Positions 11,968-22,691 of a stretch of DNA of 64,000 nt are shown here, piece after piece. The translations under genes and the position numbers were made by a program. Each line of letters opens with the position of its first letter. Position 1 is the first letter of the stretch. The stretch is from Phaeosaccion multiseriatum (lineage: Eukaryota; Ochrophyta, other classes). Location of the stretch: positions 1,674,001 through 1,738,000 of the forward strand of contig OZ218964.1 in NCBI GenBank assembly GCA_965112735.1, given 5' to 3'. A model generated the notes under the pieces. It did not search any database. It was not told where the DNA came from and saw only the letters and a list, made by a program, of their open reading frames with translations.

Positions 11968-14582
11968 ATGCAGGTCGGTACGTTCATCAAGGCGCGTGTG
12001 GGCTATTGGGGGGATAGGCAGCATGAGTGTCCCCTCTTCATCTTTTGGGCGGGGCGTGGAGCGGTGGAGATGATTGACTTGGTTCTTCTCTCTTACCTGA
12101 GACCCACTCAGTCGTGGGAGGCGCTCATGCAGGATGTGCAGCACTTCGCGACGGGGTACAGCCCTCGCCGTGCACGGCGTCAGAAGAAGCTGTCTCTTCC
12201 GGTGGAGGTGATGATTGAAAAGAAGTGGAAGGACATTCGTGCGTTGGGTCAATTCTATGCGCCGACGGACCCAGGAGAGGCACGCCAGTTGTGGCTGGCC
12301 CAAGGCGCTGCGTGGGACATCCCCGCGGCGGTGGGCGCGGTTGATAGGTCGGACAGCGGGTCCAGTGCCGCCGTGCGCTCCAACGCTGCAGCTGTGGGGT
12401 GTGGGGGGACGGACGCCGATGGCGGCCATGGTTCCGTGCAGTCGTGGGTAGGGATGGGTGGTCAGGTCGGCCCCTCCGGTATGGCTGAGACCGCGGAATC
12501 AGCAGCCGCGGAGGGTGGTGCAGTCAGCGCGGGGACATTCGCGGAGGGTGGTGACATCAGCGAGGGGCCATCAGCTGCTGCTCTTGGGGGTGTGTCGGGG
12601 GAGGAGGATGCCAGTAGCGATTTGGCAGAGTCACCGGTGCCCGCCCCCGCATCAGCAGACGATGTCGCAGCGTTGGGTGCGGACAGTCGTGACGGGGCAC
12701 CAGTGGCAGCCGCGGCTGCGGCCGCCACCGAACGGCAATTCGGGTGGTCTCTTCCGGGCGTCCCGCCTGCGGTACGGGCCCAGTCACATGCAGCACGCGT
12801 CTTACCTGGTGCCTGCACTACGCATGATGCCGCCTGGTGGGTGCAGGAGCAACAGCAAGATTCAGAGCTCCAGGTCTGGCGACAGAAGGTATTGGCGTGC
12901 GCGCCATCCACGGGGGTCTTTGGTGCGGGTGGTGGGCAGTTTCTATTAGACAGCGATGGCATCCTACAGCGTAAGTGGGCTCCAGGGGGTACGCGTTGGC
13001 GTCTGGGGCATACGTGACTGCTGATGTGTGTTCCTCGGGCGCTGCGCCCGGCCCTGCTGCATGCGGCCCATGGGGATGTGGCATCAGGGGGACATCAAGG
13101 GCCGGGGCGGATGCTGGATGCGTTACAGGAGAGAGTGTGGTGGCCCCACATGAACGGGCATGTCTTGTACTGGGCTCGCTCGTGTCTAGCATGCCAGACG
13201 CGCAAGACGCCGCGGCGCAAGCCTCGACCAGTGCCACTATCTTCTATCTCCGAGGTAAATGGGCCTCTTGCGGTGATGGGAGCTGATGTTGCTGGTCCCT
13301 TTCCAATGGCGCGGGGTGGCGAGGAGTATCTGTTGGTGTTCCAAGATTGGTTCACCAAGTGGACGGTGGTCGTGCCTTTGTGCACGAAAGATTACAAGGC
13401 CGAAGGCATCGCTCGGGCATTTGTGCGGCACGTGGTCACGGCGTTGGGCGCTCCCCGCGTTCAAGTGAGCGATCAAGGCTCACAGTTCACCAGTGCGCTT
13501 CTGGGGGATGTATTGCGTATTTTAGGGTCGTCCCAAGTCTTCACTACGCCCATGTATCAACAGGCCAATGGACAGGTGGAGCGCTTTATGGCCACCTTCA
13601 AAGACATGCTGGCCACGACGGTTGAAGCCCAAATGCAACAGTAGCCGGAGTACGTTCCCGCGTTGGCGTGTGCGTACAACTGCCGCACTCAGGAGAGTAT
13701 TGGGATGTCGCCCTATGATGCACTGTTTGGGCGTCATGCACCTGTGCCCTTGCAAGCCATGCTTCCTGCCTTGGAGGAGGATGGGTCGTTCAAGTCGGCA
13801 TCGGCGTGGGTACATGAACTGCGGGTACGACTGGGTACAGCAGCACAAGTGGTGAATGGTCGGAGGAGCGAGTATCACAGCCGGCTTCAGCTGAAGAATC
13901 GGGAAAGGCGTTGGCCGGCACCTCTTCCACCAGGGAGGGTACCGCATGGCTTTTATCGGTCGGGCATTGAGAAGCAGGAGCAGGTGGAGGAGGCGGTGGA
14001 TGACTCGCAAGTGGGGGTTCGCAAGGCTTTACGCCATCCTTGGGCCGGCCCGTTTAGGGTGCTTCCGCGGCCGTCGTTAGCTGCGTGTCAGGCGCGGCAT
14101 GAGGGTGTGAAAGATGAGGAGCATTATGATATTTTGAAGAGGGGTTCAGCGTATTTGGCTGTCACGAGAGTACGTGGGAGGAGAAGTTCCAACGAGCGTA
14201 TCGCCGCGAATTGATCAAGCCATTCATCAATGGCAGTGTAGCGCCCCACGGACTTCCGGATGGGTTTGCTAGATACCATCTCCGCTGGTGCTCGTCGAGT
14301 TGGGTCACGAGTGGTATGCAAGAGCAACGCAGTTTGGAGGTGAGTGAAACCATGGGAGGAAGCACGCCTCGGCTTGCAAGTATTGTGAAAATGCATTGGC
14401 GTAAGGCACAAGGTCATCCACTCAGGCGGGAGTATAATGTGCGCTGGGTGGTGGCCTCTGGGGGTTCTTATCAGACGTGGGAGTGGGATGAGTGGTTGTT
14501 ACAGAAAGGTCATCGCGCGACGATCGAAGCATTTGAAGATGCATTGCCCGTCGGGGCATTGGATCCTACGGCGCATCGTTAG
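11968..14582 (+). pseudogene. Retroelement gag-like/integrase coding region, broken
   Basis: One reading frame runs from about 11968 to about 14160 with two in-frame stops (TGA at 13015-13017, TAG at 13642-13644); after about 14160 the plausible protein continues in another frame to 14582. The first 350 codons are an unrecognised, Ala/Gly-rich gag-like region. The typical pre-integrase linker follows, then an HHCC zinc module (HAAHGD, GGHQG, then CLAC) and a D,D,E core: Asp in GADVAGPF, Asp in VSDQGSQF, Glu in ANGQVERF. The C-terminus has a Trp/Glu-rich piece that may be a chromodomain-like remnant. Stops and frameshift mean it is not translated as one protein unless read through. Confidence 0.8.
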
Positions 14583-14750
14583 AGTGGTCAGCGTTTCAAG
14601 CCAGAGCTGACAGTGCGCAGGAACCAGCATGATAAGTGGGGTAGTATGAGGTTACAGGAGTTAGTGTTAGTTAGTGGGGCAGTATGGGTGTTACAGCAGT
14701 GTATAGTGCCAATGAGGGGGGAGCAAGAAGCTGGGGTTAGGCATTGGGGA

Positions 14751-14937
14751 TGTTGTAGGTCGATGCCATTTGTGATTTGTGAATTACTGACGCACGTCAG
14801 GAGCTCGGGTTCTCCTCTCAGAGCCTGGTTGTGTAAGGAAAGAGCGGCCAGCAGGCTTGCTCTCGGGTTAAGCTGTATTAATACCCATAACTCTTACCTT
14901 TTTTGGAAGTCTAATTGACTATTTTTACGTGCTTTGC
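14751..14937 (+). repeat. 3' LTR of the retroelement
   Basis: Direct repeat of 11787-11921, longer at its 3' end. The tail GTCTAATTGACTATTT resembles the end of the LTR-like relics at 18426, 21915 and 25414. A purine-rich tract (GAGGGGGGAGCAAGAAG, about 14714-14730) lies just upstream and could be a polypurine tract, although 20 bases separate it from the LTR. Confidence 0.7.
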
Positions 14938-15432
14938 CGACCCCGACCTGTCCGCGGCCGGTAGCAACCCACGATCCGCCTCCAAGGTGAGCAAGGACAT
15001 GGTCCAGGGCAATTGTGGTGGGGCCTCAGTGCGGATTACACATGCACGGCCTGCGCGGGCACAAGTGCTCTGTGTTGGAAGGCCTCACAGATGGTAACTG
15101 ATGTCATTCGTGCCCGCCTTGACGTAAATGTTGCGTGGCTCTCTCAGCATTAGGAAAGCTTGGTAAGTAGAGTCCAGCAGCAGGGCTTGCAGACGGGTAC
15201 GGACCCTAGCAAATACATCTGATCCTCCTACTTGTCTACAGGCCGAGTCCTTTTTACTTCTGCCCGCTCGTGAGCGTGGGCCTGCGCACGCGCACCCCTT
15301 CTCATGCTTGTCTTCATGCATGACGAAGTGCGAAAGTATATCATGCGCATGACCTCACCCGAGATCATCGACAAGGCCACGGGACAGGCCAAGCGCCGCG
15401 CGGGATGGCTGGAGAGGTTCACCCCCAATTAG
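14938..15432 (+). pseudogene. Decayed ATPase exon 9 and exon 10 end (unit B)
   Basis: Directly after the retroelement, about 14938-15030 matches ATPase exon 9 (GCCGACCCCGACCTGTCC, GTGAGCAAGGACATGGTC). At 15260-15432 a well-preserved copy of the end of exon 10 encodes [19 protein letters not shown] and on to a stop. The final residues are FTPN where the intact gene has FTYY, so the terminal tyrosines are lost. The 3' UTR match continues to about 15530. Confidence 0.8.
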
Positions 15433-15769
15433 AGAGATGGCAAGTCATGTAGTGCACACGCTGGACTTGCTGCTCTTAATGGACCCACGGTTTATTGAGT
15501 GGGCGATTGCTTGTGCAGAGGGAGAAGGGAGGGAGGGATGGAGGAGGCAAGAAAGGGGAAAGTCGGAAGCGTTACACGTCTTTCAAACAAACGTGCGTAT
15601 ATACAAAGCCCTAAACGAATAATTCATTTTAGAGACAGCTGTGCTCATCGCCAAAATAGTGATGGTCAAGTATGTACTTATCTATACAAGGGAGGGACCG
15701 ACTTCAACCCTTCAAGAGCAAGCTCGGTATCATAACAAGAAAAATATCTAAGTGCAGGGGGCGGCGAGT
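15433..15769. other. Intergenic between ATPase tail relic and LHC2
   Basis: Copy of the ATPase-LHC1 intergenic region, shorter than the original. The stretch next to LHC2 (CTATACAAGGGAGGGACCGA at about 15682) matches 9590-9640 beside LHC1, so the LHC 3' UTR was copied too. I see no gene. Confidence 0.65.
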
Positions 15770-16744
15770 TTACTGGCCCAGGTTGGCGAGCAGCTCCTTT
15801 CCGTTGACAAGCTCCTGTGCCCACATGCCCAGAATGGCGAACATGGCCAGGCGCCCGTTGTTGATCTCCTTGTTGCGAGACTCCAAGAACTTCTCCTCGT
15901 CGTTGACAATGTTGAAGGGGTCGAAGCCGAGGTCGCCGATGGTGGCGGAGCTGGACACGGTGGCCACTCCGGTCATGGAGTCGAGGGCCGTGTACTGGGT
16001 CAGCAGCTGCTTGGACTCAATGAGGCCAGCCAGGAACAGGGAGGCAACCCAGAAGTCGGGGTAGTAGGCGTTGATGATCTGGTAGTGGCCGATGGCGGGG
16101 CCAATGTCAGCTACGTCCGGGGCGGGGAAGAAGGGGTGGAAGTTCTCCTGGACCAGCATGCCGAGGGTGGCAACCATGGCGACGCGTCCGTGCTTGAGCT
16201 CCGCGCTCTGGTAGTTGGCGAAGGTGGCCTCGTCGATCTCGTCAGCGAGTCCGAGCGGGTCCCATGCGCCCAGAGGAGCGATGGCTCCGGGGAGGCCGTC
16301 AAGCGCGATCATCTTGAGGTTGGAGGTGGATCGGACAGCGGCCTTGGGTGCCACGGCCCGTCCGGTGATGGAGGGCGCCATAAAGGCGGAGGCTCCACCT
16401 GAGAAAGGAGAAGAGGAAGGCAGGTAGGATAAGTTGAGGGGTGAGCCTGCTTGCCAAGCGCGCCGAGATTCAGCGCAGTTACTACTTTCGCATGTGTCCG
16501 CCGTGTGCTGCCTCTGCGCCCCTCCCTCCGATACCACCAGTCAGGCCTGGAGAACACATGCGGCACTATTTTCAGCCCGAGGCTTCAATCCCCCTCCTCC
16601 TCCTCCTCCTCCTCCTCCTCCTCCTCCTCCTCCTCCTCCTCCTCCTCCTCCTCCTCCTCCTCCTCCCTCCCTCTGCCGTCCCACTGGTCTTCCGCACTCA
16701 CCAGCGGAGGCAAGGGCGAGGGCGACGGCGCAGGTAGTCTTCAT
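15770..16744 (-). CDS. Light-harvesting chlorophyll-binding protein, copy 2 (223 aa)
   Basis: Same two-exon build as copy 1: exon 1 at 16744-16702, exon 2 at 16398-15770, a 303-bp intron, the ASAF plastid motif at residues 17-20 and both ELKHGR/EINNGR chlorophyll-binding motifs. The mature protein is nearly identical to copy 1 (Asp for Glu at 48) and shares the subtype residues Ile45, Pro-Asp before VADIG, and the NLGQ end. The coding exons match copy 1 closely, while the intron and upstream region have diverged strongly; the intron holds an 80-bp (CTC)n run. Loss of the shared upstream block means this copy could be regulated differently, although its coding sequence shows no decay. Confidence 0.95.
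16591..16671. repeat. (CTC)n microsatellite in LHC2 intron
   Basis: About 27 uninterrupted CTC triplets inside the intron of LHC copy 2. The other four copies lack it. Confidence 0.95.
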
Positions 16745-17149
16745 GATGCTTAGGAGTATTTTACAAATGTATTGTGTGTGTAGTGTGTTTGTGTGTGTTG
16801 TGTAGGCTTCTCGTCAACGCGAAAGGTCGCTCGCTTGCGTGGCCCGCGCACCAACGGTTACACGTGGAGTTTGAAGTTTAAAGTTTGAATCAGTCGCACC
16901 TGACCATTACGCGTTCTTGACCCCTAAAATTCCCCGCGAGTGCAAGTTTCGATGAGGGCGGGGGGTGAGCGAAGACGGGCGAGGGCCATGGTCCCTCCGG
17001 TCATAGAAGACTTCATGTGAACGCAGAGGCTACCCGCATAAGGGGAGGAGTACGGGAGAGGAGGAGAAAAATGTCACCCTGGTACATCGGTACTCCAGAA
17101 AAACAGGAGGAGGCTCCTTGCCGAGAACGGGAACGAGGCGCAGTAGAGA
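16745..17149. other. Upstream region of LHC2 with an LHC relic
   Basis: This does not match the conserved upstream block of the other four LHC genes. A (GT)n-rich piece lies at 16767-16803. At about 16985-17035 the minus strand has a badly decayed match to the LHC MAPSITGRA region. No other gene is seen. Confidence 0.55.
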
Positions 17150-18110
17150 GGAGAAACGGAGCTGGGTGCGGCATCCGTCGTCGACGACCTCATTGCATCC
17201 AACTACCCGCAGGGCGGCTCCAATACCACCGGAGGCGGAATCAAGGTGGGCGGGACTGACTAACTGGATGGGGTGGGGAGGAGAAGGCGAGAGTGGTGCA
17301 TTGAGAAGCAGGGCTGTCGTGCGTCCGTCCATCGGTGTGGAGGGGGAACAGAGGGAAAGCTGCTGTTTGCTTCCCTCCGTCAAACCCTTCCCTCCCTTAT
17401 TTCCCTCACTTCTTTCTGTTTTTGCGCTCTCCCTGACTCAACTCACACCCCTCCTCCCTTCTCGTTCTCTCTCTTGCCTTTGGTCTTGCCCTCCTCCCTC
17501 TGTGAGTAAGATCAGACGGCCAAGAAGTATGGCCAGATCCCCTCCAGGCCGGACTGCGGGCCTGGCTAGTTCCAACCCCACCCCTGGGTCCCGGGTATCC
17601 TACTTCTCGAGCAGGGAGTGGCTCGTGGCTCGCCTTCGACGTCGACTGCCCGGCTTTGCCTGGCGAGGCCTTTGGCGGTGGTATCTCTGAGATGTACTTC
17701 CAGCACCAGTACTAGCCCGTCGGTGCGTTCGTTGTGTTCTCCTGGGCGTAATTGTATGTCCTCTGCGGTCCTTTTCTATGTCGTGTCGTTCGTATGAGGA
17801 CTTTGCTGTACCCTCTCTCCCTCCCCCCTCCGTGTTTCCTCTGCCTTGTCAGGCATCTACTCACTCACTCACTCACTCACTCACTCCCTCTCTCACACAC
17901 GCACGCACTCACTCACTCACTTAGTCCGCACGCACTCACTCACTCACTCACTCTCACGTGCTTTGCCGACCCCGACCTGTCCGCGGCCGGTAGCAACCCG
18001 CGATCCGCCTCCAAGGTGAGCAAGGACATGGTCCAGGGCGCGCAGGCAAACTGTGGTGGATGTCAGCGGCCTCAGTCACGTCATGAGCGCTGCAGTGATA
18101 TGGGGCTTGA
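17150..18110 (+). pseudogene. Decayed ATPase exon 7 end, exon 8 and exon 9 (unit C)
   Basis: The first part (17165-17246) is the best-kept exon 7 end of the array. It reads VVDDLIASNYPQGGSNTTGG where the intact gene has [18 protein letters not shown], followed by a donor-like GTGGGC. That is a different but related sequence, so the source may have been an ATPase paralogue rather than the gene at 2766. Exon 8 remnants (17515-17715) contain stops. Exon 9 remnants (17951-18055) follow a (CACT)n expansion that sits exactly at the exon 9 acceptor. Confidence 0.75.
17864..17956. repeat. (CACT)n microsatellite at the copied exon 9 boundary
   Basis: Blocks of CACT interrupted by CACACGCACG. It replaces the short GGCATCTACTCTCACGTG junction seen in units D and E. 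Confidence 0.9.
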
Positions 18111-19191
18111 GCTACGACAAGTGGAGGTGGAATGGTGCTTGGTCAGCATTGGGGTTGTGTTGTTCTGTGCTGTGTGTGTGTGTGTGGGAGGCCTCGCGGA
18201 TATTACCTGATTGCATTCATGTTCCCCTTGACGTGGATACTGAGTGAGGAGATGCGTAGTACTATCTATCCCAAGTAGGCAGATACGAAGGAGTAGAACG
18301 CGTCTGTATTCATACTGAGCAAGCTGCAGGACCACACGATATGTACTTCCTACGGGGAGCTGAACCGGTGTCGGCCGGTTTGCCCTCATGTCTACGGATA
18401 CATCTGTGGATATCATTCCCTTTCCATGCCATTTGTGATCTGCGAATTACTGACGCATGTCAGGAGCTCGGGTTCCTCTCTCAGAGAGCCTGGTTGTGTA
18501 AGGACAGGGCGGCCAGCAGGCTTGCTCTCGGGTTAAGCTGTATTGATACCCGTACCAGTACCTCACACTTGTCTAGTAGTCTAATGGACTATTTACAATA
18601 TGGGTGGATACCCAACTGGGGAGGTTGGTACGTAAGGCGTTACGTAAGGCGTTACGTAAGGAGTACGTCATGGTACGTGACTCCCCATCTCAGAAAATGG
18701 CCTAGCAGCAGGGCTTACAAACGGGTACATAAAAAGCCTAATGCACGTATGTACGTACGATCCACTTTCTTGTGTAAGAGCCTGAGTCCCTTGCTCATCT
18801 TCATATATGACGAGTGCACATCATGCGCTGACCTCACCCGAGACTTTGTTTACATCATGCGCTGACCTCACCCGAGACTCCGTTCATCGCCTAATGGTGA
18901 TGATTCTAAACTGCGCCTAAGTCTGCTCAGCTGGACTTGCTACTCTTAGTTGCTTGTTGAGTGAGGAAAGCATCACAGGGGGGAGGGCTACGCGTTTCTC
19001 TTTCGTGTTGTCGCAGATGGAAGAGGAAGTAAAGAGTCTTTGGTTGTAGTGAAAGTTAAAGCGACTTCATTTTAGTGATTTTAGTGAAAGCTTTTTCATC
19101 GCCTAATGGTGATGATTCTAAAGTCTAAGCTGTATGTACATGACAAAAGATGAAACAAAAATTGAAGACAAAAAAGAACTAAGCAGTGAGT
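18111..19191. other. Non-coding relic region of unit C
   Basis: Continues the decayed ATPase intron 9/exon 10 copy. It carries the LTR-like relic (18426-18597), a short direct repeat GTTACGTAAGGC in tandem (about 18630-18665), and a doubled ATCATGCGCTGACCTCACCC piece (18820-18875) derived from the exon 10 RMTSPEI codons. TTCATCGCCTAATGGTGATGATTCTAAA occurs twice in part (about 18885 and 19097). No intact gene is present. Confidence 0.65.
18426..18597 (+). repeat. LTR-like relic in unit C
   Basis: ATGCCATTTGTGATCTGCGA to GACTATTTACA is clearly related to the LTRs at 11787 and 14751 (shared GAGCTCGGGTTC, CTGGTTGTGTAAGGA, GGCCAGCAGGCTTGCTCTCG) but lacks their first 13 or so bases. No internal element sequence adjoins it, so it is a solo LTR or LTR fragment. 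Confidence 0.75.
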
Positions 19192-20172
19192 TTACTGAAC
19201 GAGGTTGGCGAGCAGCTCCTTTCCGTTGACAAGCTCCTGTGCCCACATGCCCACAATGGCGAACATGGCCAGGCGCCCGTTGTTGATCTCCTTGTTGCGA
19301 GCCTCCAAGAACTTCTCCTCGTCGTTGACAATGTTGAAGGGGTCGAAGCCGAGGTCGCCGATGGTGGCGGAGCTGGACACGGTGGCCACTCCGGTCATGG
19401 AGTCGAGGGCCGTGTACTGGGTCAGCAGCTGCTTGGACTCAATGAGGCCAGCCAGGAACAGGGAGGCAACCCAGAAGTCGGGGTAGTAGGCGTTGATGAT
19501 CTGGTAGTGGCCGATGGCGGGGCCAATGTCAGCTACTCCCGGGGCGGGGAAGAAGGGGTGGAAGTTCTCCTGGACCAGCATGCCGAGGGTGGCAACCATG
19601 GCGACGCGTCCGTGCTTGAGCTCCGCGCTCTGGTAGTTGGCGAAGGTGGCCTCGTCGACCTCATCAGCGAGTCCGAGCGGGTCCCATGCTCCCAGAGGGG
19701 AGATGGCTCCGGGGAGGCCCTCAAGAGCGACCATCTTGAGGTTGGAGGTGGAGCGGACAGCGGCCTTGGGTGCCACGGCCCGTCCGGTGATGGAGGGCGC
19801 CATGAAGGCGGAGGCTCCACCTGAGAAGATAGGATTAAGGAGGAGGAAGTACGTCAGATGGGCGGAGCTTCCTTGCCAAGCGCGCCGAGATTCAGCGCAG
19901 TAAATTTACTACTTTCGCATTGCGTATTCGCTGCACGCCGCCCATGCCATCGCGACACTGCCTGTCTGCCACATCTGCACTGTGCCCCCCTCCCATGCCA
20001 CCAGTGTCTCAGTTCAGGTCCGGGAGAATGCCCGCGGCAACGCTTTCCAGTCCAAGGCTTTCAAACCCGCCGTTACTCCGCAGTCCTCTGATTCACCGCT
20101 CTTCCCTCCCGCTGTTCTTCCACACTCACCAGCGGAGGCAAGGGCGAGGGCGACGGCGCAGGTAGTCTTCAT
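19192..20172 (-). CDS. Light-harvesting chlorophyll-binding protein, copy 3 (223 aa)
   Basis: Exon 1 at 20172-20130, exon 2 at 19820-19192, with a 309-bp intron. Plastid signal with ASAF and both chlorophyll-binding helices are intact. It defines the second subtype of the array: Val45, AISPLG instead of AIAPLG, DEVDE instead of DEIDE, PAPGVADIG instead of PAPDVADIG, LEARNKE instead of LESRNKE, AIVGMW instead of AILGMW, and the end NLVQ. These changes are conservative and leave every ligand residue in place, so the protein should be a functional antenna subunit. It is protein-identical to copies 4 and 5. Confidence 0.95.
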
Positions 20173-20351
20173 GTTGTTGGGTGATTGGTAAAAACTGATA
20201 GATGAGTAAAGTCTTTGTGAATAGTGAGGGGATGAAAACCCTGTGAGCTCCGAACCACCCGCCAAAACCACCTAAGGGACCGCGTACGTGTCAAGCACGA
20301 ATCCGAATCGTCGCCAGAGATTGAGTGGACGATTATGAGGGGGGGCGGGAA

Positions 20352-20712
20352 TGGCGGAAGCTCTCCCTGATGAGCATGCCGAGAGTGAAAAAACCATGGC
20401 GAAGAACTCAGTGCTTGAGCTCCGTGGCCTGGCAGCTCGCGAAGGTGACCCCGTCGAGCTCAGCGGCCAGCACGAACAGTTTCACCATAACAAGATAACA
20501 AGAGAACTGGCTCTGTTGAGAGAGGGGGACAAAACTGAGAGTTGAGCGGGAAGGGGAGCGAGCAGCGGCGCCACGGCCGGTCCGGTGATGGCGGGATGCA
20601 TGAAGGTTGAGGCTAAGTAAGGGGAGGTGGCTGGAGAAGCAAGGCGGTGAAAACGGCGGCACGGCCGGTCCGGTGATGGCGGGATGCATGAAGGTTGAGG
20701 CTAAGTAAGGGG
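20352..20712 (-). pseudogene. Truncated LHC relic upstream of copy 3
   Basis: Same relic as at 10815-11065 (ELDGVTFASCQATELKH, then a stop). Here the decayed N-terminal piece (GGCCGGTCCGGTGATGGCGG to GAGGCTAAGTAAGG) is present twice, at about 20571-20622 and 20658-20712. Confidence 0.75.
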
Positions 20713-20774
20713 AGGAGGCTGGAGAAGCAAGGCGGTGAAAACAGGAGAGGTGAAAATGTGGGGTAGTGGTGTGC

Positions 20775-21590
20775 GTCCAACTGACGGCTCCACTGCCCTT
20801 CTCCCCCCCGAGGTGAGCGGGACTAGGTAATTGGATGGGGTAGGGTGGAGAGGGCCGTATGTGGTGCTTTGAGAAGCAGGGCTGTCGTGCGTCCGTCCAT
20901 CGGTGTGGAGGGGGAACCGAGGGCAGCAGACAGCAGCCCTCCCTCAGCCCCTCCCTCCCGGATGTCGCTGCGTGTCGCACTCTCTCTGACTCGACCCACC
21001 TTCTCCTCCCTTTTCTTTGTCTCTCTTGCCTTTGGTCTTGTCCTCCTCCCTTCTGTCAGACGGCCGAGAAGTATGACCAGATGCCCATCGACGCCATCCT
21101 CCGGGCCAGACTGCGGGCCTGGCTACCTCCCGTCGTACCACCCCTGACGATCCGTTTAGTCTTACTTCTGGTGCAACGAGTCGCTCCCCTTCCACGTCGA
21201 CTGCCGGGCTTCGTCTGGCGAGGCCTGTGACGGTGCTATCTCTCAGATGTACTTCCAGTACCAGTACCAGCCCGCAGGTGTGTTCGTTCTGGTCTCCTGG
21301 GCGTTCCTGTTTGTGCTCTGCGTCGCGTTTGTACCGTGTCGTTCGTACGAGGACTTTGCTGTGCGTTTGGGTTTTACTCCCCACCCCTCACCCTATGTCC
21401 CGCGCCCCTCCCTGTTTCCCCTGCCTTGTCAGGCATCTACTCTCACGTGCTTTGCCGACCCCGACCTGTCCGCGGCCGGTAGCAACCCGCGATCCGCCTC
21501 CAAGGTGAGCATGGACATGGTCCAGGGCGCGCAGGCAAACTGTGGTGGATGTCAGCGGCCTCAGTCACGTCATGAGCGCTGCAGTGATAT
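20775..21590 (+). pseudogene. Decayed ATPase exons 7 (end), 8 and 9 (unit D)
   Basis: Exon 7 end and donor at about 20780-20826. Exon 8 remnant at 21060-21280 begins with AEKYDQMPIDAIL, against [13 protein letters not shown] in the intact gene, then loses frame. Exon 9 remnant at 21432-21545 follows an intact TGTCAGGCATCTACTC acceptor. This is the uninterrupted counterpart of the retroelement insertion site in unit B. It cannot encode a pump. Confidence 0.8.
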
Positions 21591-22691
21591 GGGGCTTGAG
21601 CTACGACAAGTGGAGGTGGAATGGTGCTTGGTCAGCATTGGGGTTGTGTTGTTCTGTGCTGTGTGTGTGTGTGTGGGAGGCCTCGCGGATATTACCTGAT
21701 TGCATTCATGTTCCCCTTGACGTGGATACTGAGTGAGGAGATGCGTAGTACTATCTATCCCAAGTAGGCAGATACGAAGGAGTAGAACGCGTCTGTATTC
21801 ATACTGAGCAAGCTGCAGGACCACACGATATGTACTTCCTACGGGGAGCTGAACCGGTGTCGGCCGGTTTGCCCTCATGTCTACGGATACATCTGTGGAT
21901 ATCATTCCCTTTCCATGCCATTTGTGATCTGCGAATTACTGACGCATGTCAGGAGCTCGGGTTCCTCTCTCAGAGAGCCTGGTTGTGTAAGGACAGGGCG
22001 GCCAGCAGGCTTGCTCTCGGGTTAAGCTGTATTGATACCCGTACCAGTACCTCACACTTGTCTAGTAGTCTAATGGACTATTTACAATATGGGTGGATAC
22101 CCAACTGGGGAGGTTGGTACGTAAGGCGTTACGTAAGGCGTTACGTAAGGAGTACGTCATGGTACGTGACTCCCCATCTCAGAAAATGGCCTAGCAGCAG
22201 GCTAGCAGCAGGGCTTACAAACGGGTACATAAAAAGCCTAATGCACGTATGTACGTACGATCCACTTTCTTGTGTAAGAGCCTGAGTCCCTTGCTCATCT
22301 TCATATATGACGAGTGCACATCATGCGCTGACCTCACCCGAGACTTTGTTTACATCATGCGCTGACCTCACCCGAGACTCCGTTCATCGCCTAATGGTGA
22401 TGATTCTAAACTGCGCCTAAGTCTGCTCAGCTGGACTTGCTACTCTTAGTTGCTTGTTGAGTGAGGAAAGCATCACAGGGGGGAGGGCTACGCGTTTCTC
22501 TTTCGTGTTGTCGCAGATGGAAGAGGAAGTAAAGAGTCTTTGGTTGTAGTGAAAGTTAAAGCGACTTCATTTTAGTGATTTTAGTGAAAGCTTTTTCATC
22601 GCCTAATGGTGATGATTCTAAAGTCTAAGCTGTATGTACATGACAAAAGATGAAACAAAAATTGAAGACAAAAAAGAACTAAGCAGTGAGT
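21591..22691. other. Non-coding relic region of unit D
   Basis: Near-exact copy of 18111-19191, with the LTR-like relic at 21915-22086 and a 12-bp local duplication at about 22190-22215. No intact gene is present. Confidence 0.65.
21915..22086 (+). repeat. LTR-like relic in unit D
   Basis: Copy of 18426-18597 at exactly one unit period (3489 bp), so it was multiplied with the unit rather than inserted anew. Confidence 0.75.

Larger units (their letters stand above)
11787..14937 (+). mobile_element. Internally deleted LTR retrotransposon (Ty3/gypsy-type integrase)
   Basis: Two direct repeats of at least 135 bp bound about 2.8 kb of internal sequence. Both begin TGTTGTAGGTCGATGCC (11787 and 14751). 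The interior carries a gag-like segment, a pre-integrase linker and an integrase, but no protease, reverse transcriptase or RNase H, so the element is non-autonomous. The insertion splits the exon 9 acceptor of the ATPase relic: sequence before it ends GGCATCTAC and sequence after resumes ACGTGCTTTGCCGACC, matching the uninterrupted site at about 21430-21460. A clean target-site duplication and primer-binding site could not be settled by eye. Confidence 0.8.
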
